DNA of 64,000 bases from Pythium myriotylum (lineage: Eukaryota > Oomycota > Peronosporomycetes > Pythiales > Pythiaceae): positions 2,604,001 through 2,668,000 of the forward strand of contig JALJCQ010000011.1 in NCBI GenBank assembly GCA_023091665.1, read 5' to 3'. Below the pieces are notes generated by a model. The model made no database searches, was not told the DNA's origin, and saw nothing but the letters and a program-made list of their open reading frames with translations. Within the stretch, counting starts at the first letter, position 1. Each line of letters starts with the position of its first letter. This document shows, in pieces, positions 10,234-19,687 of the stretch. The translations under genes and the position numbers were made by a program.

Positions 10234-11784
10234 ATGATCGTCGTCAACCCAGCCGACTTCACCACCCAGTGGACGCTCGTCCTCGGTGGTGGAGCCCTGC
10301 TCTGCGCATTTCTACTCAGTGTGAAGAAGTCATCCCCGAAGGGCATCAAGCCTCGCAAGATCCATGCACTTGGCACGAGCATCCCAATCGTCGGAGACGT
10401 GCTGGAGGTTCTCAAGCACTCGGACACGCGACACGACTGGTTAACGGCACAGAGTCGTCGTTTCAACTTCGAGCCGTGGCAAATGAACATTCCTGCCAGC
10501 CCTTCTATCATCGTCATCGCTGACCCGAAATTGCTCGAAGCTGTCATGACGACTCACTTCGACACCTTTGTCAAAGGATCCGTCAGCCGATCCATCCTTC
10601 AGGAAGTGCTGGGAGGTGGCTTTGTCAATTTGGACGGCGAAGAATGGCACGCCCAACGCAAAGTCGCCGCCAAGTTCTTCTCGGCAAAGACACTACGGCT
10701 CATGATGATGCACACGATGAAGCGCAACATGAAACAAGTCAGCGATATGCTCGATGCGCGCATTGGAAAAGACGAGTACGTGGACCTGTCGTTGCTTTTC
10801 CACCAGTTTACACTACAGACGTTCATGGAGGTTGGAGTCGGTGTGGATTTCCCTGTCATTGGCAAGGAGAAACCTGTGCCGTTGGAGGAGGCGCTCGGTC
10901 TCGCACTGCCAATCGCCGCGCACCGATTCATTCTGCCAGTGTTTGTGTGGAAGCTCCAACGTTGGCTCAATGTCGGCAGAGAGAAGCAGCTCAAAGAAGC
11001 AGTCAAGACCGTCCGCACGATCATCAACGACCTCGTCGTCAAGAGTCTGTCCAAGGAGCCGCAGGTCGATGCGAACGCAGAGACGATTCGCAGTGCGGTG
11101 GAGCTGTTTGTTGAGCACAGCAATGCTGATCAGATTGGGGTTCGACCCGAAGATCTCGTCGATTTTGTGTTAACGTTTGTGATCGCTGCGCGGGACACGT
11201 CGTCGCTGGCGACTGCGTGGATCTTCTATCTGTTGAGCCAGAACCCAAGAGTAGAAGCCAGAATCCGCGAAGAGTTCGTTGCCAGGCTGCCCGATCTTGG
11301 AGTGACTCCTGACGACTACGTAACGGCTGATCACGTCAAGCAGCTCGTGTATTTTGAAGCGACCATCAAAGAAGCTCTTCGTCTCTACCCGACAGGATCG
11401 ATCTTGACTCGCCATTGCAGTGCTGACACGGTTATTGATGGCGATCTCTTCATCCGAAAGGGACAGGAGGTAGCACTGTCGCTCTACGCCATGGCTCGTA
11501 ACACGAAGGTGTGGGGCCCAGACGCAGACCAATTCAAGCCCGAGCGATGGATCAATGAGGCTACAGGTGAGCTTCGTAACTTTCCCTCGACGAAGTTCGT
11601 GACTTTCAATACGGGCCCACGCAGCTGTATTGGCATGAACCTCGCAATGCTCAACCTCCGCATCATGATCGCGAATCTGCTCTATCGCTACAAGTTCGAG
11701 TACGCGGAGAACGACGGACGCTACCGCAACTCTCTTGGCCTGCTCTTGAACACTCCGGTGCGAGTGAAGGTGGCGCGCGCGTGA
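10234..11784 (+). CDS. cytochrome P450, tandem copy 2
   Basis: A 516-residue paralogue of copy 1 with no indels relative to it, at an exact 3033-bp spacing. It has the N-terminal membrane anchor, AARDTSS in the I-helix, KEALR, FKPERW and the heme loop FNTGPRSCIG (Cys about 465). The central 728 bp (10666-11393) appear identical to copy 1. Differences concentrate in the N-terminal third and in the segment between KEALRLYPT and the heme loop (for example GSILTRHCSADT against ASLVTRYCNADT), regions that include substrate-recognition loops in P450s generally. The final 100 bp or so are again nearly invariant across all four copies. Confidence 0.95.
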   Translation: MIVVNPADFTTQWTLVLGGGALLCAFLLSVKKSSPKGIKPRKIHALGTSIPIVGDVLEVLKHSDTRHDWLTAQSRRFNFEPWQMNIPASPSIIVIADPKLLEAVMTTHFDTFVKGSVSRSILQEVLGGGFVNLDGEEWHAQRKVAAKFFSAKTLRLMMMHTMKRNMKQVSDMLDARIGKDEYVDLSLLFHQFTLQTFMEVGVGVDFPVIGKEKPVPLEEALGLALPIAAHRFILPVFVWKLQRWLNVGREKQLKEAVKTVRTIINDLVVKSLSKEPQVDANAETIRSAVELFVEHSNADQIGVRPEDLVDFVLTFVIAARDTSSLATAWIFYLLSQNPRVEARIREEFVARLPDLGVTPDDYVTADHVKQLVYFEATIKEALRLYPTGSILTRHCSADTVIDGDLFIRKGQEVALSLYAMARNTKVWGPDADQFKPERWINEATGELRNFPSTKFVTFNTGPRSCIGMNLAMLNLRIMIANLLYRYKFEYAENDGRYRNSLGLLLNTPVRVKVARA

Positions 11785-12662
11785 GGTCGCTGACGAGCCA
11801 GGAGTTGCATTCGATATACTGTAGTACCTCGTGCATTTCCTATCGTTCGATGTTTGGCAACATACGAATATACGCTTTGAGGTGAGTGCTGTCTTGGTGA
11901 GAAAAAAAGCACCATCCACAACGCTGGTGAAAAGGTTGTGGTTAAATCCAGAGTGACCTATTCACCACGGCTCGTGGTAAATACCCATCCTGGACCAAGC
12001 GAGTTGGACACTGTCGCCACGGGCTTCTGAGGTGACCCACTGGTCTCATGTTACTCGCAGTGCCCTCAACAAGATTCTTCGGAACAAGCACGCGCAAACC
12101 AGAAGACAGAACCAATCGGTACCTGAAACTCACTAGGTGGAGGATTTACTAGTATGGACACGTTCATAGGATAAAGAAAAGTTTTGACTCTCCTCTGCCA
12201 ACTCCACACAGAGCGCCCAGTCCCCACAGTCGAGACTGGGGAAGGATGATGACCAGGATCTTCAGAGCTGACCCTCGGCCACAATCACGACAGAAAGGGC
12301 GTAACTAGGATCTTTGGAACCAAGCTTCCGATTCCATACTTCTTTGGAGCTCACCATCAGCTCCAAAAAATGGGAATTCAGAAGCAGAAGCGATGATCAG
12401 CTGCAAAAACAGAATCGGAAGCGGTGGTTCCAGTCTTTGGCTGCACCTGGCACGTCTGTGACTTCTGAGCGCACCAGTTGACACAATACCTGGAATCTTC
12501 CCCAAACAGTGCAGCAGGCCCTGCCCACGAAGGCTGAGGTTGGGCGCAAAGAGCGACAAGGACCTAACGGGAGGTCCTGAGCCGGGAGTTCAGTTTCGAT
12601 TTGGATCAGAGACGCGGATCGCAACACACCGCGAAATTCGCGAAGCTCAATCCACAAGTACA
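11785..12662. other. spacer upstream of P450 copy 3
   Basis: About 0.9 kb with no gene seen. It carries partial similarity to the region upstream of copy 2 (see 8752-10233) and presumably holds the promoter of copy 3. Confidence 0.45.
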
Positions 12663-14213
12663 ATGATCGTCTTGACCCCATCTGGCTTCTCTACTCAGTG
12701 GACAATCGTCCTCGGCGGTGGGGCTTTGCTCTGCGCAATACTGTTGAGCGTGAAGAAATCAGCTCCTCGTGGCATCAAGCCTCGCAAGATCCATGCACTT
12801 GGTACGGGCATCCCAATCATCGGAGACGTGCTCGAACTTCTCAAGCACACGGATATGCGCCACGACTGGATAACCGCTCAGAGTCGCCGATTCAACTTCG
12901 AGCCGTGGCAAATTAACATTCCGGCAACCCCATCCATCATCGTCGTTGCTGACCCGAAGTTGCTCGAAGCCATCACGACGACCCACTTCGATACCTTCGC
13001 CAGAGGGCCAGTCAGGCAGTCCATTTTTCAAGAGGTGCTCGGAGGCGGTTTTATCAACTTGGACGGCGAAGAATGGCACGCCCAACGCAAAGTTGCAGCC
13101 AAGTTTTTCTCAGCAAAGACGCTTTGACTCATGATGATGCACACGATGAAGCGCAACATGAAACAAGTCAGCGACATGCTTGACTCGCGCGTCGGGAAAG
13201 ATGAGTACGTGGACCTGTCGTTGCTTTTCCACCAGTTCACGCTGCAAACGTTCATGGAGGTTGGAGTCGGCGTGGATTTCCCTGTCATTGGCAAGGACAA
13301 GCCTGTACCATTGGAGGAGGCATTTGGAGTAGCGCTTCCTATTACTGCGCGTAGAATCATCCTACCAATGTTTGTGTGGAAGCTCCAGCGTTGGCTCAAT
13401 GTCGGCAGAGAGAAACAACTCAGAGAAGCAGTCAAGACCGTCCGCACAATCATCAATGACCTCGTCGTCAAGAGTCTGTCCAAGGAATCCCAGGTGGACT
13501 CTAACCAAGAGACGATTCGCAGCGCCGTGGAGCTGTTTGTCGAACACAGCAATGCTGATCAGATTGGGGTTCGACCTGAAGATCTCGTCGACTTCGTGCT
13601 CACGTTCATGCTTGCAGCGCGTGATACGTCATCGCTGGCGACTGCGTGGATCTTCTATCTGTTGAGTAAGAACCCGAATGTGGAAGCCAAGATTCGCGAG
13701 GAGTTTGCCGCGAGTCTACCGGATCTTGGTGTGACTCCTGACGACTACGTAACGGCTGATCACGTCAAGCAGCTCGTGTATTTCGAGGCGACTATCAAAG
13801 AAGCTTTACGTCTCTATCCGACGGCTGCTCTCATGACGCGTTATTGCAGTGCAGATATCGTTATTGATGGTGACCTTTTTATTCGAGAAGGGCAAGAGGT
13901 TGCCGTATCCCTGTATGCAATGGCTCGCAATCCAAACATCTGGGGACCTGACGCTGAGAAGTTCAAGCCCGCACGATGGATCAACGAGGCAACAGGAGAG
14001 TTGCTCACCCAGCAGTCAACAAAATTCGCGACTTTCAACACGGGTCCACGGAAGTGCATTGGCATGAACCTCGCGATGCTCAACCTCCGCATCATGATCG
14101 CGAATCTGCTCTATCGCTACAAGTTCGAGTACGCGGAGAACGACGGACGCTACCGCAACTCTCTTGGCCTGCTTTTGAACACTCCGGTGCGAGTGAAAGT
14201 GCAGCGCGCATAA
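12663..14213 (+). pseudogene. cytochrome P450, tandem copy 3, interrupted by TGA
   Basis: The reading frame has the same length as its sisters (516 residues plus stop) but carries TGA at 13125-13127 (codon 155), where copy 1 has CGG (Arg) and copy 4 has CGA (Arg) in the motif KTLRLMMMH. A single C-to-T change from CGA explains it. Everything downstream is intact, including AARDTSS, KEALR and the heme loop FNTGPRKCIG. Three ATG codons follow the stop at once (from 13131), so reinitiation could give a 360-residue product without the membrane anchor and proximal helices, which is unlikely to be a working enzyme. A recent pseudogene, a null allele and a base-call error are all possible. Confidence 0.85.
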
Positions 14214-14458
14214 GGCTTTATCTGAGTCGCTTCATTGTAACTACGAAATGAATTCTGTGCCCATTATGAAGGCAGGATGTTTGGAGGTGATGCTTTTCAT
14301 GGACCAAGTCTGAAACACAGGTTTTCCGCGGCAACATTCAGACACATAAAGTTTGGGATAGCAAGAACATTTAGCATTACTATTAGATGAGAGCTCGTAA
14401 ATGCCTGGCAGTATAGGTCCACTTTGCTGGGACAACGCCATAGTAAACGTCCTGGACC

Positions 14459-16009
14459 TCACGCGCGCTGCACTTTCACTCGCACCGGAGTGTTCAAAAG
14501 CAGGCCAAGAGAGTTGCGGTAGCGTCCATCGTTCTCCGCGTACTCAAACTTGTAGCGGTAGAGCAGATTCGCGATCATGATACGGAGGTTGAGCATCGCG
14601 AGGTTCATGCCAATGCACTTCCGTGGACCCGTGCTAAAAGTTGCGAACTTTGTCGACGAGACGGTGAGTAACTCTCCTGTGGTCTCATTGATCCACCGCT
14701 CGGGTTTAAACTCATCAGCATCTGGACCCCAGACATTCGGGTTGCGGGCCATGGCGTAGAACGATACGTTCACTTCCTGGCCTTTTCGGATGAAGAGATC
14801 GCCGTCAATAACAGTGTCAGTCGTACAATGGCGAGTTATTCCCGCTGCCGTAGGTTGGAGACGAAGGGCTTCTCTGATGGTCGCTTCAAAATACACGAGC
14901 TGCTTGACGTGGTCGGCCGTAACGTAGTCGTCGGGACTCACACCAAGAGGTGGCAACTTGGCCGCGAACTCCTCTCGGATCCTAGCTTCAACCTTGGGGT
15001 TCTTGCTCAACAAGTAGAAGGTCCAAGCAGTTGCCAGCGAGGACGTGTCACGCGCAGCAACCACAAACGTCAGCACAAACTCAACAAGATCCTCAGGGCG
15101 AACGCCGACTTGATCGGGGTTGCTGTGTTCTGCGAAAAGCTCGACGGCACTGCGAATGGTCTCTTGGTCCGAATCCAATTGGGGTTCCTTGGACAGACTC
15201 TGGACGACGAGATCGTTGATAATTGTGCGGACAGTCTTGACAGCTTCTTTTAGCTGCTTCTCCCTGCCGATATTGAGCCAACGTTGGAGCTTCCACACAA
15301 ACACTGGCAATACGAATCGATGCGCGGTAATAGGAAGCGCGACGTTGAGCGCCGCCTCCAGAGGTACTGGCTTGTCCTTGCCGATGATGGGGAACTCGAC
15401 GCCGACACCGACCTCCATAAATGTTTGCAGCGTGAACTGGTGGAAAAGCAATGACAGGTCCACGTACTCGTCTTTCCCGACACACGCGTCGAGCATGTCG
15501 CTGACTTGTTTCATGTTGCGCTTCATCGTGTGCATCATCATGAGTCGAAGCGTCTTTGCCGAGAAGAACTTGGCCGCGACCTTCCGCTGGGCGTGCCACT
15601 GCTCGCCATCTAAGTTGACAAGCCCACCTCCCAGCACCTCTTGAAAAATGGACTGCCTGACTGGCCCTCTGGTGAAGGTATCGAAGTGGGTCGTCGTGAT
15701 GGCTTCGAGCAACTTCGGGTCAGCAACGACGATGATGGATGGGGTTGCCGGAATGTTAATTTGCCACGGCTCGAAGTTGAAGCGGCGACTCTGGGCAGTC
15801 AACCAGTCGTGGCGAACACTCTCGTGCTTGATGAGTTCGAGCACGTCTCCGATGATTGGGATGCTCGCGCCAAGTAGGTGGATCTTGCGAAGCTTGATTC
15901 CCTTCGGATATGACGTCCTCGCACTGAGTAGCAATGCGCAGAGCAAAGCGCCACCGCCGAGGACGAGCATCCATGGGGTGGGGAGGTCAGCTGGGTTGAC
16001 AACGATCAT
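14459..16009 (-). CDS. cytochrome P450, copy 4 (inverted)
   Basis: A 516-residue P450 on the opposite strand, tail-to-tail with copy 3 (245 bp between stops). The start ATG at 16009 matches the sister starts. It has an N-terminal membrane anchor, AARDTSS, REALRLQPT (the ExxR motif as EALR), FKPERW and the heme loop FSTGPRKCIG. Its N-terminal third is closest to copy 3 (shared RGPVRQSIFQEVLGGG). The 3' 100 bp match the other copies closely. With copy 3 broken, this is the only intact member of that subgroup in the window. Confidence 0.95.
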   Translation of the reverse strand: MIVVNPADLPTPWMLVLGGGALLCALLLSARTSYPKGIKLRKIHLLGASIPIIGDVLELIKHESVRHDWLTAQSRRFNFEPWQINIPATPSIIVVADPKLLEAITTTHFDTFTRGPVRQSIFQEVLGGGLVNLDGEQWHAQRKVAAKFFSAKTLRLMMMHTMKRNMKQVSDMLDACVGKDEYVDLSLLFHQFTLQTFMEVGVGVEFPIIGKDKPVPLEAALNVALPITAHRFVLPVFVWKLQRWLNIGREKQLKEAVKTVRTIINDLVVQSLSKEPQLDSDQETIRSAVELFAEHSNPDQVGVRPEDLVEFVLTFVVAARDTSSLATAWTFYLLSKNPKVEARIREEFAAKLPPLGVSPDDYVTADHVKQLVYFEATIREALRLQPTAAGITRHCTTDTVIDGDLFIRKGQEVNVSFYAMARNPNVWGPDADEFKPERWINETTGELLTVSSTKFATFSTGPRKCIGMNLAMLNLRIMIANLLYRYKFEYAENDGRYRNSLGLLLNTPVRVKVQRA

Positions 16010-16304
16010 TGGAGACTTGTGCGTAGCTTGTGTGCCAATGGTGGTGATTTGGATTGTGAGTCTCGACGTTCTGCGAACAAGCTACTCTTCGCCAACACAA
16101 CCGATAGTCTGGAAGCAACCAGGTACTCATCCCAAACACAGCCACATTGACGCAGACGCTTCGATTCGAAAACCTGCCTTGCGCAAGAGATTTGATCATC
16201 GATGTTAGACAGTTCCATCCCACGAGGTCGGTTAGTACAGGCGTGCTCTTCATGCGGACGGCTAACTTTTCCACAAGTTCGGGAGACGCGACCAGGACGA
16301 TCGC

Positions 16305-16620
16305 CTCACCCAATCATGTCCCAATGTGACCTTGCAGAGCATCATCATGATGTGATGATGCTTCACGTAAAGTTTGGCAGATTGTTGAGTGTATGGAGTG
16401 AAACCAAGCCAACAGACAGCTGCATTCAACGTGAAGTCGGTTTCAGGGATAAGCACGCTGCTGACATATCCAGCCTGTGAGGTCATATAAATGTAGCTGT
16501 TTAGGTTCCCACCAATATGGTAGACAGTGATCGACTGAAGGGTCCACCCAACCATGTCCCAACGCGACTTCCTCAAAGAGCATCATCACGCAATGATGAT
16601 GCCTTCCGTACTTTCTGGCA
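16305..16620. repeat. duplicated module with AGCATCATCA hairpin
   Basis: Two diverged direct copies about 240 bp apart (around 16309-16381 and 16549-16621) share CACCCAA-CATGTCCCAA followed by a hairpin. Copy 1 pairs 16338-16347 with 16353-16362. Copy 2 pairs 16580-16588 with 16594-16602. Both have 5-nt loops. The stem is kept although the loop and flanks have diverged. There is no coding explanation. Confidence 0.65.
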
Positions 16621-16821
16621 AACATGTTGTATCCAATGTTTGACATCCAAAGCGAAAAGGAGAGAAATCTATTGGCCGAGTTGACGGGGTTTTGCGTGCT
16701 GGAACATGTCATGTGTACGTCGCAAGCGATACCCCAGAACTTTCACTGCAATACGTGCTATTATCTGTGCAGGTCCACCGCAACTCTGACGTTGTGTGCT
16801 CTGCATCAGTCGATAAGGTTT

Positions 16822-16850
16822 ATGGAAGCAATATTAAAAATTGCTTCCAT
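16822..16850. repeat. 11-bp inverted repeat, 7-nt loop
   Basis: ATGGAAGCAAT at 16822-16832 pairs exactly with 16840-16850. An arm this short could arise by chance once in such a window, so significance is modest. Confidence 0.6.
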
Positions 16851-18018
16851 GGACCTAGAACTGCTCTCAGGTCTACTTCCTCTTGCTTTTTCATAGTTTC
16901 ATCCCAAATTCTATCTCATTCCCACTCTACCGTCCCCGAGCAGCTGCGCAAGTAACGAAGGCAAACATAACACTGAGCACTGTACGCTCATCTCTTTGGC
17001 GATCCGCGCGACGCAGATGGGAGCGTTAACTTTAACGTGTCGATCGATCTTTCTGCGAGCAACAAAAGGCAATACAGCACATTCCACCCCCACACCCATG
17101 CCTTTGGAAGATCCCTATAAGTGCAGATGAGTCCCTCCATCCTCTCCGTGTAATCTGTCTCGATCTTCATGTCTAACCTGGCATTTTCAAAGCTGCAATT
17201 TTCATTTAGCGTGGCGACACATCGATAAATTCTACGAGTGCGATATCGAGATCGTCAAGAGCCCTGATAGTTTGTTGGGCATCATTATATTCCGGAAACC
17301 TGCTAAGCGTTGCCGTGGATCTTTTCCTCCGGGTAGTCCAGGCAATCTGTGTTTTATCATTGCTAGGGTAGTGCATCCATAGTACAACTGTTCATGTAGG
17401 TATGGTTGCTCTTTTTTTTGGCGTTCGTGATTGACCACTCCATCACCAGCCCCCATGGAAGCCCAGTGCTTCGTGCGGTACGGAAAAATATACGAAAAGC
17501 CCCAAGCTACCAAAAGGTCTGACTCGCCCAACAGTTGTGAGAGAAAGCTTCCATCCGTGAAGAGGAAGTGTCGAATACTCAGATCCTTCATAGGGCGATT
17601 CTGCTGATCCTAGCAGTGACGGAGGTGCGTCGCAGTCCAACTTTGAAAGGGAAAAACTGCAAGAATCTGCCTCAAACACGCTTCTTCCGCTCCTACCGCG
17701 AGACTCCTTTGTAAGCTGCGAGTTGCAGCAGCTCGGTGGAATCCTCGCCCGCCCGAGAACCTGCAAATAGGCCCGCAAATAGTTGAAGTGGATTTATAAC
17801 TCATCGTTTTGTCGTTCTCACATTATTTCTCAATTTCTCAGATGCAAAGGACCCCCAAATCTCTACGATGAGAAAAACTGCAGTACTTGCGTATTCACCA
17901 ACGACGAACATGCATCATTGTCATCCTCTTCCGGTTGCGCTAAGTATAATGGCTCGCCTGGGTTGAAATCGATACGCTTCACTCGCATCAGCATCTATCA
18001 AATTTCGCCATCTGAGGA

Positions 18019-19419
18019 TTAACGAGTCTGGATCGCAATGTAGCTAGAGCTCACTTCGCCGTACGCGCGTGAACCGCCGTGCACACTCTTCTCTTCAGCG
18101 AGGTCAGACACAGTGTTGATTGTTCCTGGCTTCTCAGGGACATGGAACCATTCGTCATCCTCGTACATCAGCTGCTGTTGGTGGAACAGTGGGGAGCGCA
18201 GGAACTGGCCGACGATCGCACCCGAAACCACTGCAATCCCGACGGTCACAACCGTAGCCAGTATCTGGTACCCACCCTGCTCGGCCGCCGTGCGATTGCT
18301 TCTCGCTTTGTAAATCTCCATCAGCGTCGAGCCGTAGTAGTCGTCTGAGACTGCCATGGTTGCAAAGCCACAAGCAAGCCCACCCAATACCCCCGGCATA
18401 CCATGGAGGTTCAAAATACCAGCGGTGTCAGACAGCCCGATCCTGGTCTCTAATGCTGGAAGTAGGAAGCGGTAGCCGATGACGGAGAGAATACCTGCGA
18501 CAATACCGATCGCAACCGCACTCGCTGGGTTGATTGCAAGCTCGCACGTGGCGCCCATGGCCACACCACCGGCGAGCGTAGCGTTCTGGAGATGGACCAT
18601 GTCGAACTTTTTCTCATGCGAGAGAATGACACTAGCCGCGAATGTAGCAGCGCAGGACGCGGCGATTGAGAGCAACGTGTTTACAACCGCGCGCTCCTGT
18701 CGGAAGCCGCCGGGTACAAGTGCAGCGTTGAATGAGGGCCAGTACATCCAAAGGAAGAGCGTACCGATCATTGCGAAAATGTCAGATGAGTAGCGCGACT
18801 TGTTGTGGGCTTGCTGTGTCACCGATGGCACGCCCAGTTGCAGCGTCAGCGCGAGTCCGAAGAAGGCACCGAATGTGTGGATGACCATGGACCCGCCGGC
18901 GTCGATGACCTCAAGCATCTCAGACAGGATGTACTCGTTAATGGCGTAGACGAGCACCTCGGCGAAGCTCATCCAGAGAAGTTGCGTCGGCGTGACTTTG
19001 CCCAACACGGCGCCGAAGGTAATGAGCACGGCACCAGCTGCAAAATCGGCGTTAACGAGCGTCGGCACGTCGATGATCAGCCGTGGATAACCGTCGTTGT
19101 CGCCGATCTGGTGGGCCATGCGCACGCAGATGATCCCCCACTGTAGCGACAACGCAGCGACGACGAAGTTGAGCGAAACGGCGCTCAGCGAGTACTTTCG
19201 CAGGTACGTCATGAGGAAGCCGAAGCCCACGAAGATCATGACATGGACATCCATGTACATAGCGTAGACATCGTGGAGCTGGACGGCACTGATGCTAGAG
19301 GCCTGAGGTGGCGAGTTCTTGGCATTGCTCGTGTCGAAATGGACGGCAAAGAAGACAAGACAGACCGCTTCGAAGGCGCACGCACTCAGTAGAAAGCCTT
19401 TGTCTTGCGATAGCTCCAT
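18019..19419 (-). CDS. Rh-type ammonium channel (Amt/Mep/Rh superfamily)
   Basis: A 466-residue, single-exon polytopic membrane protein with 11-12 predicted transmembrane helices. Near residue 55 the motif DVHVMIFVGFGFLMTYLRKY is the classic Rh signature and favours Rh over plant/bacterial Amt. The pore histidines are visible as IHTFGAFFGLA and LHGMPGVLGG. The product is expected to conduct NH3/NH4+ across a membrane. The C-terminal tail is hydrophilic and acidic (residues about 410-466). It lies 268 bp downstream of the large Calx-beta gene on the same strand. The first hydrophobic stretch (residues 9-26) could be a signal anchor, as in animal Rh proteins. Confidence 0.93.
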   Translation of the reverse strand: MELSQDKGFLLSACAFEAVCLVFFAVHFDTSNAKNSPPQASSISAVQLHDVYAMYMDVHVMIFVGFGFLMTYLRKYSLSAVSLNFVVAALSLQWGIICVRMAHQIGDNDGYPRLIIDVPTLVNADFAAGAVLITFGAVLGKVTPTQLLWMSFAEVLVYAINEYILSEMLEVIDAGGSMVIHTFGAFFGLALTLQLGVPSVTQQAHNKSRYSSDIFAMIGTLFLWMYWPSFNAALVPGGFRQERAVVNTLLSIAASCAATFAASVILSHEKKFDMVHLQNATLAGGVAMGATCELAINPASAVAIGIVAGILSVIGYRFLLPALETRIGLSDTAGILNLHGMPGVLGGLACGFATMAVSDDYYGSTLMEIYKARSNRTAAEQGGYQILATVVTVGIAVVSGAIVGQFLRSPLFHQQQLMYEDDEWFHVPEKPGTINTVSDLAEEKSVHGGSRAYGEVSSSYIAIQTR

Positions 19420-19687
19420 CGGGACTGTTGCTTGGCGGGGAAGATTGGATAATGAGAGGCGCGACCGTTAGACTCGGGGGAAGGAATCATGCCATCTCCT
19501 CGGTTGAAGTTCAGGAGGGGGCGTATGGCGTTCAACTGCAACCCGCTGGTGAGGACGAGTCGCGCAGCTTCAAGCATGCGGCGTGTGAGACAAGCGGCTC
19601 GCGTCTGTTCGTCGACAGGTTGCTGCTGAACTCCTGCGTTATCAAGATACCTTTCGCCCCAAAGCTGAATTTTATTCGATGGTGACT

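Larger units (their letters stand above)
16010..18018. other. 2-kb intergenic interval with repeats
   Basis: No recognisable gene. Candidate minus-strand frames (17232-17591 and 17443-17778) are short and match no family I know. The interval contains a duplicated hairpin module (16.3-16.6 kb) and a small hairpin at 16822-16850, listed separately. Confidence 0.45.

Noticed and set aside
16262..16712. Two related minus-strand frames around 16.3-16.7 kb
   Set aside because: Their similarity comes from the duplicated hairpin module. The peptides are otherwise unlike and have no domain.
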